From assembly GCF_000800015.1 (NCBI RefSeq), contig NZ_JUGR01000001.1:1116001-1180000 (forward strand): a stretch of 64,000 nt of DNA, given 5' to 3'. The notes beneath the pieces were generated by a model. The model was given only the letters and a program-made list of their open reading frames with translations, was not told the DNA's origin and did no database searches. Positions 39,768-48,957 of the stretch are shown here, one piece after another. This DNA comes from Terriglobus sp. TAA 43 (lineage in GTDB: Bacteria; Acidobacteriota; Terriglobia; Terriglobales; Acidobacteriaceae). Within the stretch, counting starts at the first letter, position 1; every line of letters begins with the position of its first letter. Position numbers and translations under genes: made by a program.

Positions 39768-40529
39768 TTAGCGAATCGGATGAATCGCGTTGTTGTAGAT
39801 GAACTGCGCCCCGATGATCAGCAGCCACACCCACAGCGCGAAACGCAGTGGGCGCTTGGGAATAAACCTTGCGGACCACGTTCCCACCATCACGCCGAAG
39901 ATGCCGCCGATGACTAGTTCCTTCAGCAGCGAGGCATCATGTGCTCCGCTGAACATGTGCGCACCGCTGCCGACCAGCGATAGAACAAAGCCGAACAGGA
40001 TATCTGTCCCCACTACCTGAGCGGGAGCAAGGCTCGTCAACGACAAGAGAGCAGCAGTGCCCAGAGCGCCTGCACCGGCAGACGAAAAGCCTACTTCAGC
40101 ACCCACGGGGAACATCAACAAGGGCATGCAGAAGCGGCAATCACGCGGCTTTTCGCGTTGCGAGATGGGGCGGAACGAAAAGATGATCTGGTAGACCGCC
40201 GTCAGTACAAGCACCGCACCCAACAAGCCGTTCATGATGTGCTGCGAACCCTTACTCACCAGATGTGCGAGGAACAGCGACCCTAGCAGAACGCCGGGCA
40301 ATCCGCCCAGCAGCATCCATCCCAACACATGCCAGTTCACCTGTTTGCGGACGATCTGCGTTGGCACCAGGAACAGCTTTACAACCGCCGAAAACACAAG
40401 TCCGGTGGTAACAGCGACCGCTGTTGGTACTCCAAGGAACAGGATGAGCAACGGCGTGGTGATGGTGCCGGCTCCCACGCCCGTCAAAGCGATGAACATC
40501 GCAATGACAAATCCAATCAGGTAATGCAT
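39768..40529 (-). CDS. TSUP (TauE/SafE) family sulfite or sulfonate exporter
   Basis: A 253-residue membrane protein with about eight hydrophobic helices and the TSUP repeats GVGAGTITTPLLILFLGVP (about 17-35) and SSAGAGALGTAALLSLTSLAP (about 150-170). It is the last gene of the cysD-cysN-cysH operon, 67 bases after cysH. That context fits export of sulfite (to avoid toxicity) or movement of sulfate. The direction of transport cannot be read from sequence. Confidence 0.82.
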   Translation of the reverse strand: MHYLIGFVIAMFIALTGVGAGTITTPLLILFLGVPTAVAVTTGLVFSAVVKLFLVPTQIVRKQVNWHVLGWMLLGGLPGVLLGSLFLAHLVSKGSQHIMNGLLGAVLVLTAVYQIIFSFRPISQREKPRDCRFCMPLLMFPVGAEVGFSSAGAGALGTAALLSLTSLAPAQVVGTDILFGFVLSLVGSGAHMFSGAHDASLLKELVIGGIFGVMVGTWSARFIPKRPLRFALWVWLLIIGAQFIYNNAIHPIR

Positions 40530-40596
40530 CGTCTGCTTTCGTGAACAGACTGCGGAAGAATTACGCAGCCAGGAAAATCGTTCGTCTTCCTAAGAA

Positions 40597-41427
40597 TCAG
40601 TGCGCAGCATCCGGATTGGCCGTGTCCGTGGCCTGGATATGGATGCCGCATTCCACCTTCTTTCCTCCCCAACGGCCCGAGCGAGGATCGTTCGGGTCCG
40701 TGGGGAGGGTGGTACATGGCTGACATCCAATGGACGTGTACCCCAGGTCGTACAAGGGCAACAGAGGAATATTGAAGTGCGCGCTAAGCTGCCACACATC
40801 GCGCGTGGTCCAATCCGCGAAGGGGCTGAGCTTGCGCACAATGATGCCCGGCTTCACCGCGAAGTCGTCAATCTCTTGCAATGCAGTGCGGCTGCGCGCC
40901 TGTTCACGGCGCAAGCCAGTAAGCCAGACTTTGTAATTTGCAACCGCATCGAACAGCGGCTCCACCTTGCGCAAACCGCAGCAGCGATTCGGCTCGGTTT
41001 GATAGAGCAAACCAAACTCCGACTCCTGCTCTGCAACTGTCTTCTTCGGCAGCAGATTCGTCAGGTTGAGGTTCCACTCACGCGCCATGCGGTCGCGGTA
41101 CTCGTACGTTTCAGGGAAGTGATAGCCCGTTTCCAGAAATAGAACTGGGATGTTCGGACGAAGCTCCATCGCAAGATGCAGCAGCAGCACATCCTCTGCC
41201 TGAAACGAACACGTCAGGCATGCTTCGCCTTCGCCGATACCTTCCAACTCCGTGCGCAACATTTCACGCACATGCGCAAGCTGCGCCAGCAACTCCGGCC
41301 GCAACTCTGGAAGATTGCCATCGCCGGTGACTACCGGTGCGCCGCCATGACGTTCTGTTTCGCGCTCGGCGCGAAGGATCTCTTTCTCGTGCTCACGTGA
41401 GACGATGCCGGGAGTAGTGGTGTCCAT
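40597..41427 (-). CDS. cysH: CysH, APS/PAPS reductase with [4Fe-4S] cysteines
   Basis: A 276-residue reductase. TCSFQAEDVLLL (about 72-83) is the nucleotide loop, and RCCGLRK (Cys-Cys) with GCQPC (CxxC) are the four cluster ligands of assimilatory APS reductases. ECGIH near the C-terminus carries the catalytic Cys. The cluster implies use of adenylyl sulfate directly, so CysC kinase would not be needed, and none is present in the operon. It converts APS to sulfite with thioredoxin. The start overlaps the cysN stop as TAATG. The first 45 residues are a polar extension. Confidence 0.9.
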   Translation of the reverse strand: MDTTTPGIVSREHEKEILRAERETERHGGAPVVTGDGNLPELRPELLAQLAHVREMLRTELEGIGEGEACLTCSFQAEDVLLLHLAMELRPNIPVLFLETGYHFPETYEYRDRMAREWNLNLTNLLPKKTVAEQESEFGLLYQTEPNRCCGLRKVEPLFDAVANYKVWLTGLRREQARSRTALQEIDDFAVKPGIIVRKLSPFADWTTRDVWQLSAHFNIPLLPLYDLGYTSIGCQPCTTLPTDPNDPRSGRWGGKKVECGIHIQATDTANPDAAH

Positions 41428-43016
41428 TACGCATCCTCCTTCAGCACGCCAGCCTGACGCAGCGCATCCAGTGCAAGATCGAGTGCTTCGCGTGTGCCTT
41501 CCAGACGCAACGCATGTGCTGGCTTCAGGATCACGTCTGTCACATGGTGTGCGCCATGCGCTGACGAGATCGATGCAGCGCCACGAATCATGCCCGCAGC
41601 CACAGTCGCATTGCTCTGCGAATCAATCAGCACAAAGCTGCCTGTGTGACGATCAGCAGCATAGCTGTCAAATGCGATAGGCTGCAGCGTCTCCACGACA
41701 ACCGCGCCAATACCGTTTAGGTGGAGCGATGCGCTTTCTGTCTGCGATGCGGAAGCAGCCGTGAGATTTACTGCATTCAATACCTCAGGAACAAGTGCTG
41801 GAACGCTGCGGCTTCCCTGCTTCAGCAGGTAGCGACGCGTGGTGTCCAGCGGCGTCTCATTCATCCACACAAGCGAAGCATTAAACCGCGACGCCACATG
41901 CGGAAGCGATGCGGAAGCAGCCAGCAGATCGCCACGGCTAATGTCGATTTCATCTTCAAGCACCACCGTGACCGACAACGGCGCAAACGCATCCGCAAGA
42001 TCGCCGTCGAAGGTAACGATGCGGCTTACGCGGCTTCTCTTCCCTGAAGGCAGAGCGACCAGTTCATCGCCAATGCGAATCGTGCCAGAAGCAATCTGTC
42101 CTGCAAACCCACGGAAATCAAGGTTCGGACGCACCACACGCTGCACATGCATACGGAATGGCGCCTCCGTAATGACCTGCGACGACGGGATGGATTCCAG
42201 CAATCCAAGCAGCGGTTGGCCGCTATACCACGGCGTCTTCGCGCTGGCGTGAACCACGTTGTCACCTTCAAGCGCGCTCACCGGCACAAAGTGCAGCACC
42301 GTATCGGTGTGGCCATCTATATCCAGGCCGTAAAAGAAGTCGCGGAAATCCTGCGTGATCTGCGTGAAGACAGCCTCGCTGTAACCCACAAGATCCATCT
42401 TGTTGACTGCGACAATCACCTGCCGCACGCCGAGCAGCGCTGTAATGTACGCATGGCGGCGCGACTGAATCAGCACGCCCTTACGTGCATCCACAAGGAC
42501 TACAGCAACGTCAGCCGTGCTGGCGCCTGTTGCCATGTTGCGTGTGTACTGCTCGTGGCCCGGCGTATCCGCAATGATGAACTTGCGGCGCGGCGTCGAG
42601 AAGTAGCGGTAGGCAACATCAATCGTGATGCCCTGTTCGCGTTCTGCACGCAGGCCATCGGTCAGCAGAGCGAGATCGAGCACGCCCGGAGCCGTGGTGC
42701 CTTTGCCTTCAATGGAACGTACCTGGTCGTCATAGACCGATTGCGTGTCGTACAACAGACGTCCAATCAGCGTGGACTTTCCATCATCCACTGAGCCAGC
42801 AGTGGAGAAGCGCAACAGGTCCTTGCCGCGTTCTTCAGCAAGGTAGTCATCGACATTGAAGTTCTCAGCGAATGATGGCGATACCACCACAGGCTCAGGT
42901 TCCGGCGTCTGGCCTTTCAGTGGCGTATACACATCCACGTTTTCATTCCAGACTTCTGGCTCACCAGCAGGCGCGCCGTTGGCAGCCAATTCCACGAGGT
43001 TATTCTTAGCGCTCAT
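41427..43016 (-). CDS. cysN: CysN, sulfate adenylyltransferase GTPase subunit
   Basis: A 529-residue EF-Tu-like GTPase that powers ATP sulfurylase. GSVDDGKS (74-81), DTPGHEQY and NKMD form the G1, G3 and G4 motifs; LIGRLLYDTQ follows G1 as in CysN/NodQ. The last 300 residues hold the beta-barrel domains. No fused CysC kinase domain is present after the barrels. The N-terminal 55 residues are an acidic Pro/Glu-rich extension. The ATG at 43016 is separated from the cysD stop by one base. Confidence 0.92.
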   Translation of the reverse strand: MSAKNNLVELAANGAPAGEPEVWNENVDVYTPLKGQTPEPEPVVVSPSFAENFNVDDYLAEERGKDLLRFSTAGSVDDGKSTLIGRLLYDTQSVYDDQVRSIEGKGTTAPGVLDLALLTDGLRAEREQGITIDVAYRYFSTPRRKFIIADTPGHEQYTRNMATGASTADVAVVLVDARKGVLIQSRRHAYITALLGVRQVIVAVNKMDLVGYSEAVFTQITQDFRDFFYGLDIDGHTDTVLHFVPVSALEGDNVVHASAKTPWYSGQPLLGLLESIPSSQVITEAPFRMHVQRVVRPNLDFRGFAGQIASGTIRIGDELVALPSGKRSRVSRIVTFDGDLADAFAPLSVTVVLEDEIDISRGDLLAASASLPHVASRFNASLVWMNETPLDTTRRYLLKQGSRSVPALVPEVLNAVNLTAASASQTESASLHLNGIGAVVVETLQPIAFDSYAADRHTGSFVLIDSQSNATVAAGMIRGAASISSAHGAHHVTDVILKPAHALRLEGTREALDLALDALRQAGVLKEDA

Positions 43017-43017
43017 T

Positions 43018-43965
43018 TTAGAAATATCCCTCGCGCTTCTTGATCTCCATGGAACCTTCCTGATCGTGGTCAATCACACGGTTCGCGCGCTCCGACGACT
43101 TGAAGCCGAGAATCTCTTCGATGATTTTTGGGATGGTGTCAGCCTCGCTGCGAATAGCGCCGGTGCAGGGGCTGCATCCCAACGAACGCAGGCGGCACTT
43201 CACCATCTGCGGCTTCTCACCCAAGCGTGCAACGAAGTCCTGTTCAATGGGCAGAAGCGCGTCGCCACGTATATACATGGGGCGTTCCTTCGCGAAGTAC
43301 AGGTCCACGACTGGAATGTTTTCTTCGTGGATGTATTGCCACACATCCATCTCAGTCCAATTGCTGAGCGGGAACACGCGAATACTTTCGCCCGGGTGGA
43401 TGCGCGAGTTGTACAGATTCCAAAGCTCAGGCCGCTGGTTCTTCGGATCCCACTGACCAGCCTTATCGCGGAACGAGTAGATTCGTTCCTTTGCGCGCGA
43501 CTTTTCTTCATCGCGACGAGCACCGCCAAAGGCAGCAGTGAAGCCATAGTGGCTCAGACCATCCAGCAACGCCTGCGTCTTCAACAAACCGCAGCAGCGC
43601 TTGGTATCCAGTGCGATGGGATTTGTTCCGGCTGCCAGCGCAGGCTCGTTGCGCCAAACCAGCAACTCAGCGCCAATGCTCTTCGCCATGTTGTCGCGGA
43701 ACTCAAGCATCTCGTGGAACTTGTATCCAGTATCGATGTGGAGCAAGGGAAATGGGATTGGCCCGGGATAGAACGCCTTCTGCGCCAATCGCAGCATTAC
43801 GGACGAGTCCTTACCGATGGAGTACAGCATTACTGGCTTTTCAAACTCCGCGGCTACTTCACGCAGAATGTGAATGCTCTCCGCCTCTAACAGACGCAAA
43901 TGACTAAGCCGCGGCGGTTGCGGTGATGCGGGGGCCTGCGGCGATAACAGTGAAGCTGTTCCCAT
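43018..43965 (-). CDS. cysD: CysD, sulfate adenylyltransferase catalytic subunit
   Basis: A 315-residue member of the PP-loop ATPase group. [11 protein letters not shown] (about 48-58) is the PP-loop, followed by [34 protein letters not shown] and [15 protein letters not shown], all characteristic of CysD. It forms APS from sulfate and ATP together with CysN. The ATG at 43965 has AGGGA upstream and is preferred to a TTG six codons earlier. It is the first gene of the cys operon. About 200 gene-free bases upstream must hold its promoter; no riboswitch was recognised there. Confidence 0.93.
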   Translation of the reverse strand: MGTASLLSPQAPASPQPPRLSHLRLLEAESIHILREVAAEFEKPVMLYSIGKDSSVMLRLAQKAFYPGPIPFPLLHIDTGYKFHEMLEFRDNMAKSIGAELLVWRNEPALAAGTNPIALDTKRCCGLLKTQALLDGLSHYGFTAAFGGARRDEEKSRAKERIYSFRDKAGQWDPKNQRPELWNLYNSRIHPGESIRVFPLSNWTEMDVWQYIHEENIPVVDLYFAKERPMYIRGDALLPIEQDFVARLGEKPQMVKCRLRSLGCSPCTGAIRSEADTIPKIIEEILGFKSSERANRVIDHDQEGSMEIKKREGYF

Positions 43966-44167
43966 TGAATCCCTGTGTGACAAGAAATGTGCGCGGCGAA
44001 ACCGTGCGATTCAGTGCTTTGAGTGTGGGGTGAGGCGTTCCGGCGAGAAGGGTGAAACTATCGCACGCGACAACACACGGCCACGGAACAGGCCGGACAA
44101 CAGTTGCGGTATTGACAACAAGCGCGCATGCGTACTTATGAGACTAACAGACAGCCAGAAGCGATTC
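43966..44167. other. Intergenic region upstream of cysD
   Basis: No gene or clear operator was found. On the plus strand TTGACA (44112-44117) with TATGAG 19 bases on could start a short transcript ending at the 44168-44214 terminator. On the minus strand TTGTCA in the same place is a weak candidate -35 for cysD. Confidence 0.3.
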
Positions 44168-44214
44168 AAAAAGCAATCGAGCCCCGCCAAAAGCGATGGG
44201 CTCGATTGCTTTTT
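44168..44214. terminator. Strong terminator after the YtxH-like gene
   Basis: Perfect 17-bp stem AAAAAGCAATCGAGCCC / GGGCTCGATTGCTTTTT with a 13-base loop. It can act on both strands. Confidence 0.9.
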
Positions 44215-44231
44215 GCGTTTCGGTAACGCAA

Positions 44232-44594
44232 CTACACCATCGCGCGAACTTTCTTCGATGCGGTCTCCACGCCATCAATCGCCGAATCAGCAGCGGATGC
44301 GAGCCGATCTTTCGCTTCGGAATAGATATCGTCCAGTGCGTCGGAAGCCTTGGAATAGACCTCGTCAAGCTGCTTCACGCCTTTCTTGTAAGCGTGTGAG
44401 GCCTCTTTTGACAGACGCTCTGCCCTGTCTTTCACGTAGTCTGCGGCGTCTTCCAGAGCGTCTTCCGCATCGCCGTAAGCGCGGCCAATCTTCTTACGTG
44501 TGGTTTTCCCATCATGCGGTGCATATACCAAAGCCACAACTGCGCCTACAGTAAGACCGGTGATAAAGGCGGCCCAGAAACTCTTGTTATTCAT
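44232..44594 (-). CDS. YtxH-domain small membrane protein
   Basis: A 120-residue protein. An N-terminal membrane helix (about 5-26, FWAAFITGLTVGAVVALVYAP) with APHDGKTTRKKI is the YtxH hallmark, and a long amphipathic Ala/Asp/Lys helix (about 38-118) follows. Such proteins are induced by general or osmotic stress in several phyla; the biochemical role is unknown. It stands alone, with a very strong terminator after it. Confidence 0.75.
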   Translation of the reverse strand: MNNKSFWAAFITGLTVGAVVALVYAPHDGKTTRKKIGRAYGDAEDALEDAADYVKDRAERLSKEASHAYKKGVKQLDEVYSKASDALDDIYSEAKDRLASAADSAIDGVETASKKVRAMV

Positions 44595-44723
44595 GGTCGA
44601 AAGTGCCTCGCTTCCCTTTTGTCTGCTGCACTGCGCACATCGGACTGCAGCACAATTCGTAAAACCCGTTCCTTTATCGTGTGATGAACAACGGATGGTA
44701 CAGGTTGTTCTGGCGGCAACCGA

Positions 44724-45455
44724 TCATGAAAGCCCGGCGAGTTCGCGGGTCCGCACAAAAATGCGTGTGAACATCGCTTTATCCAGTCGGCCCGTGTTCG
44801 TGTTGCGCAGCGAGGGATGGTAGCTGGCGATCAACGTAATGCCATTCGGAAGTTTGTGTTCCGCTCCATGCGCAAACCCATACTCGCGACGCGACGTGAT
44901 GACTCCCTGCGAGATAAGAAAATTCAGATATCCATCAAAGGCAATCCGTCCAAGCGCGACGACGACGCGCAACTTACGCAACGTCTGAATCTCCGTCGCC
45001 AGAAACGGTGCGCAATTACGAATCTCCTGGGGCGTCGGCTTGTCTCCCGGCGGGGCGCAACGGCAGATAGAACAAATCCGACATCCGCGCAGTTTCAGGC
45101 CGTCATTTCGTGACGTCGCATCAGGTTGCGTGGCAAACCCGGTCTCATACAACACGGGATACATGAAATAACCCGCGCCATCGCCGGTGAAAGGGCGTCC
45201 GGTCCGATTGGCTCCGTGAGCCCCAGGAGCGAGCCCCACAATCAACACGCGTGCGTTTACATCTCCAAAACCCGGTACAGGACGCGCCCAGTAATCCCAA
45301 TCCATGTACGCGCGCCGCTTCGTCTCTCCAAGGGCGGTGCAATACTCGCGCAGGCGAGGACAACGCGCGCAGGACACAATCTGTTCATTCAAAACGGCAA
45401 ACTCGGCGACGGCAGAGCGACTTGTAGGTACGGACTTCTGGAGCTTCGATGGCAT
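44724..45455 (-). CDS. Uracil-DNA glycosylase family 5 (UdgB-like)
   Basis: A 243-residue [4Fe-4S] uracil-DNA glycosylase. CARCPRL (cluster Cys pair), VGLAPGAHGANRTGRPFTGD (motif 1 of type 5 UDG, lacking the acidic residue of type 4), further Cys in RGCRICSICRC, and ASYHPS (motif 2 His) are visible. It removes uracil and some other deaminated bases from DNA. The start is uncertain: ATG 45455 (MPSKLQ) or ATG 45467 are both possible, without a clear ribosome site. It is divergent from the next gene. Confidence 0.85.
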   Translation of the reverse strand: MPSKLQKSVPTSRSAVAEFAVLNEQIVSCARCPRLREYCTALGETKRRAYMDWDYWARPVPGFGDVNARVLIVGLAPGAHGANRTGRPFTGDGAGYFMYPVLYETGFATQPDATSRNDGLKLRGCRICSICRCAPPGDKPTPQEIRNCAPFLATEIQTLRKLRVVVALGRIAFDGYLNFLISQGVITSRREYGFAHGAEHKLPNGITLIASYHPSLRNTNTGRLDKAMFTRIFVRTRELAGLS

Positions 45456-45544
45456 GGTAGACCACATGATGGTAGCGTGAGTGGTGGCACACCTGCGTTC
45501 GGAGCCTCTGAAAACGCGGTGCATCCCCAGAGCAAAGGAATCCT

Positions 45545-46642
45545 GTGAGCAGCTCCAATAACGGCGAACGACGGCGCAAGAAGCGATTTAGCCTAGCGAG
45601 TTCCGGCTTGCTGACAGCTCTGATTCTTGCGGTTGTACTCGGGGTTCTCGGCATTGTCTGGGTAGCGCATTTGCACGGAAGACTCCACAAACTCAGCACC
45701 GTCGAAGTTCCTCCTGAAAGCGGAGTGTTGCCTCGTCCCGGCGGGCAAGACGTCATCGAAGTTCATCGCATCTCACCTGCCTCCGGCGTTACACCGCAGT
45801 TCGTGGGTCTCTCGGTGATGCCCGGCGTAGGCATGGGGATTTTGCAGTTGTCGCTGGACCTTCCGGGCCGCGATCCACAGGATCTGCTTGTTGGGACTCC
45901 GATTCCCTCCCTATCGCCGCTGCTGATGCCGAATACTGGAGCGCCCAAAGCATCTCTGAAATACTCTCCGATCTCCCTCAAAGTTTTTTCACCGGCGGAC
46001 TCTTCAGAGGGACAGGAAGTTCTGGCCATGCAGGCAGCTCAGGACGCCCACAATGAGATGACTCCGGACGGTACGGGTGCCACTGCCGGCTTCTCTGCCG
46101 AACCTGCACCCGGCGCGGACGGTATCGCACCACCTCCGTCCGGCCTCCAAACGCAAGTCTCAACAACAATCTCGGACCGCGGTTACGACCTCTCGATCAC
46201 GACGAAAAACGTCACCGGTGAACCCAAATCCGTAGTGCTCTCCTGGAGCCCGCAGTTCGCCATCCCTACAAAGGGACTGGGCAGTCTGCGCATCACCCCT
46301 CCGGAAACGGCAGAAAACGCTGAGAAAGCCGCAGAAATCCCGTTGGATACGCGCGATTTGCATCGGACATGGCACGGCCTGAAGTACTCCTACCTGAGCA
46401 GCGGTCCAGAGCTTCGGCTGCACAACCTTGCAGACGGCTACACCTTGCGGTTGATGGCATTGACGTCAAGCATCCGGAATTTTCGAGTGGACGTACCCAA
46501 GGACGCAAGCGCGGTTTCTTTGACTTTCAGCACGGAAGGGCCGGACGGGACCAAAACGCTCATAGGCCCCGGAGAGACCCTCCAGTGGCATCTGAGAATC
46601 CAGGTAGCGCCGAACAATTCCTACTCCCCGGCCAGCAATTAA
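45545..46642 (+). CDS. Membrane-anchored protein of unknown function
   Basis: A 365-residue protein with a basic N-terminus (ERRRKKRF), one membrane helix (about 20-41) and a large extracytoplasmic beta-rich domain (about 50-365). The middle (about 165-200) is Gly/Ala/Pro-rich. YDLSITTKNVTGEPKSVVLSWSPQF and the following LRITPPE segment faintly resemble galactose mutarotase-like folds, but catalytic residues cannot be confirmed. The GTG start has AAAGGA upstream. It precedes tig by about 115 bases on the same strand. Confidence 0.6.
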   Translation: MSSSNNGERRRKKRFSLASSGLLTALILAVVLGVLGIVWVAHLHGRLHKLSTVEVPPESGVLPRPGGQDVIEVHRISPASGVTPQFVGLSVMPGVGMGILQLSLDLPGRDPQDLLVGTPIPSLSPLLMPNTGAPKASLKYSPISLKVFSPADSSEGQEVLAMQAAQDAHNEMTPDGTGATAGFSAEPAPGADGIAPPPSGLQTQVSTTISDRGYDLSITTKNVTGEPKSVVLSWSPQFAIPTKGLGSLRITPPETAENAEKAAEIPLDTRDLHRTWHGLKYSYLSSGPELRLHNLADGYTLRLMALTSSIRNFRVDVPKDASAVSLTFSTEGPDGTKTLIGPGETLQWHLRIQVAPNNSYSPASN

Positions 46643-46757
46643 TCACATCGGGTTTGACCCTCTCCGCCGCTGTCCGTACGATGGTGGATGACGGCAAATC
46701 CGCATGCGGCCACACCGCCGCAGCACGCCGCAGAGACCCATCCAGAAGGCACCGATT

Positions 46758-48149
46758 TTGACTCCGAACGAGACAGTAGAAGCAGTGGCCGAGACCACCC
46801 CCGTGGAGACGGCAGAACAGCACACGCACGACCACGATCACGCTGGTCACAACCACACCCACGGCCCCGCGCTGAACCCCGAGCTGACCAAAGAAATCAG
46901 CGTGGAAGTTCCGGCCGCCGATGTGGACAAGGCCTTCGGCAAGGTCGTTAAGCGTTACGCCAAGCAGGCACGCATTCCCGGCTTCCGTCCGGGCAAGGTG
47001 CCTGAGGCAACCATCCGCAATCGTTTCGCTCGTGAAGTCCGCCAGGAAGTCATGGACATGCTGGTGCAGGACCGCTTCCGCACCGAGATGGAGTCCAAGG
47101 GCCTTAGCCCGGTTTCCCAGCCGCAGATCGTAGAGCTGAATCTGAACGAAGGCCAGCCGCTGCGCTTCCGTGCACAGTTTGAAGTCATGCCCGGCTTCGA
47201 TATCAGCGGATACGAGACGGTGACCGTGGCCAAGTCTGCCCCTGAGTTGACCGAGCAAGAATTCGACATCGAACTCGATCGCGTTCTGGATGCACACGCC
47301 ACCATTGAACCGGTGGAAGAGGATCGCGAACTGGTTGATGGTGACTGGGCAGAGATCAGCTTCAAGGGCGTTCGCCGCAAGCCAGAAGGTGACACCACCG
47401 TGCAGGAAGCCGACGAGATCGACGGCGAAGACGTTCTGGTAGAAATCGGCGGCAAGAACACTCTGCCTGCATTCAGCGATGCCCTGCGCGGCAAGAAGGT
47501 CGGCGCGGAGTTTGAGCTGGAAGTGAACTACCCCAGCGACTTCGGCGACGTTCGCCTGGCTGGCCTGACGATTGATTACAGCGTTACGTTGAAGTCGATC
47601 AAGCGCAAGGTTTATCCCGAAAAGAACGATGAGTTCGCGAAACAGCTTGGCGAGTACGAGAGCTGGGATGCCTTCCTGACCGGACTGCGTGAGAACGCAA
47701 CGTCGGGCAAGAAGCAGAACGCAGAGAACGAAGATAAGGGCAAGCTTGTCGATGCTCTGGTCGAGAAGTTCACCTTCCCCGTTCCCGAAGCCTTCGTGCA
47801 GCAGCAGATCGACGTCCGCCTGGATCGCGGCCTGCGCGCACTTGCGCAGCAGGGCATGACGCGCGAGCAGATGCAGCAGCTTGACTTCAACAGCCTGCGC
47901 GCCGCACAGCGTGACGAAGCCATCAAGGAAGTAAAGGCATCGCTCATCCTGGACAAGATCGCAGATGCGACCAATGTTCAGGTGAAGGACGATGACGTGG
48001 AGCGCGAGCTCATGATCATGAGCTTCCAGACGCGTCAGCCGCAGGATGTGATCCGTCAGCAGATGACGCAGGATGGTTCGCTGCAGCGTATGCGTGAGCA
48101 GATGCGCCGCGAAGCTACCGCGACCGCTCTGTACGAGAAGCTGGCTTAA
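46758..48149 (+). CDS. tig: Trigger factor, ribosome-associated chaperone
   Basis: A 463-residue trigger factor. The ribosome-binding domain (about 40-150) includes the GFRPGKVP signature loop. A PPIase (FKBP) domain (about 190-280; DGDWAEISFKGVR, IGGKNTLPAFSDALRGKKVG) and a C-terminal helical chaperone domain complete it. The start is probably TTG at 46758, preceded by AGAAGG at 8 bases; an ATG 54 bases earlier lacks a ribosome site. The N-terminal extension (1-39) contains seven His in residues 22-35 (HTHDHDHAGHNHTH), unusual for this family and a likely metal-binding tail. It is followed by a long hairpin and clpP. Confidence 0.92.
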   Translation: MTPNETVEAVAETTPVETAEQHTHDHDHAGHNHTHGPALNPELTKEISVEVPAADVDKAFGKVVKRYAKQARIPGFRPGKVPEATIRNRFAREVRQEVMDMLVQDRFRTEMESKGLSPVSQPQIVELNLNEGQPLRFRAQFEVMPGFDISGYETVTVAKSAPELTEQEFDIELDRVLDAHATIEPVEEDRELVDGDWAEISFKGVRRKPEGDTTVQEADEIDGEDVLVEIGGKNTLPAFSDALRGKKVGAEFELEVNYPSDFGDVRLAGLTIDYSVTLKSIKRKVYPEKNDEFAKQLGEYESWDAFLTGLRENATSGKKQNAENEDKGKLVDALVEKFTFPVPEAFVQQQIDVRLDRGLRALAQQGMTREQMQQLDFNSLRAAQRDEAIKEVKASLILDKIADATNVQVKDDDVERELMIMSFQTRQPQDVIRQQMTQDGSLQRMREQMRREATATALYEKLA

Positions 48150-48166
48150 CTCTGGTTCAAAAGAAA

Positions 48167-48213
48167 ACGGCTTTAGCAGCTGCGGGAAGACTCCCTCAGC
48201 GGCTAAAGCCGTT
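48167..48213 (+). terminator. Long hairpin between tig and clpP
   Basis: AACGGCTTTAGC pairs with GCTAAAGCCGTT, and inside it GCTG/CAGC and GGGA/TCCC continue the helix with single mismatches, giving about 20 pairs and an AGAC loop. The downstream tract ATTCTAT is only weakly U-rich, so it may terminate partially or act as a processing site. Confidence 0.7.
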
Positions 48214-48313
48214 ATTCTATGGACACGCATTTTGGCACGCAGCGAAGTGCGGCGAAGCGTGAGTCGATGTGACTTGCGAAGCATCAAGAGCAACAACGGA
48301 AACGAGGAGATAC

Positions 48314-48910
48314 ATGGGTCTGATTCCAATGGTGCTCGAGCAGACGAGCCGGGGCGAACGCTCCTATGACATTTACAGCCGTCTGCTGCGCGACAACATC
48401 ATCTTTCTGGGAACTCCGATCGATGACAACGTTGCAAACCTGATCATTGCGCAGTTGCTCTTCCTGTCCGGTGAAGATCCGGAAAAGGATATTCAGCTTT
48501 ACATCAACTCTCCGGGCGGATCGGTAAGCGCCGGCATGGCGATCTACGACACCATGCAGTACATCAAGAACGACGTATCCACGTTGTGCATCGGCCAGGC
48601 CGCCAGCATGGGCGCCTTCCTGCTGATGGCGGGTAAGAAGGGTAAGCGTTTCGCTCTGCCGAACTCGCGCATCCTCATTCACCAGCCGCTGATCATGGGC
48701 CACGGCATTCAGGGACAGGCCACCGAGATCGACATTCATGCCCGCGAGATTCTGCGTCTGCGCGAGCGCATGAACAAGATCATGGCAGAGCACACCGGCC
48801 AGAGCTTCGATCAGATCGAACGCGATACCGATCGCGACTTTACCATGGGCGCAGACCAGGCTAAGGACTACGGCCTGATCGACGACATCATCACGCGTCC
48901 ACGTTCGTAA
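48314..48910 (+). CDS. clpP: ClpP protease subunit
   Basis: A 198-residue serine peptidase. Ser98 in GQAASMGAF and His123 in LIHQP are catalytic, and the third residue is an Asp near 172. The N-terminal [23 protein letters not shown] is the typical ClpP start. It forms the 14-mer degraded-substrate chamber served by ClpX and ClpC, both encoded in the window. GAGGAG precedes the ATG. Two unrelated opposite-strand genes separate it from clpX, unlike the contiguous clpP-clpX of many bacteria. Confidence 0.96.
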   Translation: MGLIPMVLEQTSRGERSYDIYSRLLRDNIIFLGTPIDDNVANLIIAQLLFLSGEDPEKDIQLYINSPGGSVSAGMAIYDTMQYIKNDVSTLCIGQAASMGAFLLMAGKKGKRFALPNSRILIHQPLIMGHGIQGQATEIDIHAREILRLRERMNKIMAEHTGQSFDQIERDTDRDFTMGADQAKDYGLIDDIITRPRS

Positions 48911-48928
48911 CGCTCAATCGCAGAAACG

Positions 48929-48957
48929 AAGAAGCCCGGCAATCGCCGGGCTTTCTT
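48929..48957. terminator. Bidirectional terminator, clpP / paiB-like gene
   Basis: AAGAAGCCCGGC-AATC-GCCGGGCTTTCTT; 7-bp GC stem extended by AAG(A)A/T-rich pairs. It lies between convergent genes and overlaps the last codon of the minus-strand one. Confidence 0.85.

Noticed and set aside
46560-48329. A 589-codon open frame on the minus strand
   Set aside because: Antisense to trigger factor; no recognisable domain, and composition is that of a complementary-strand shadow.
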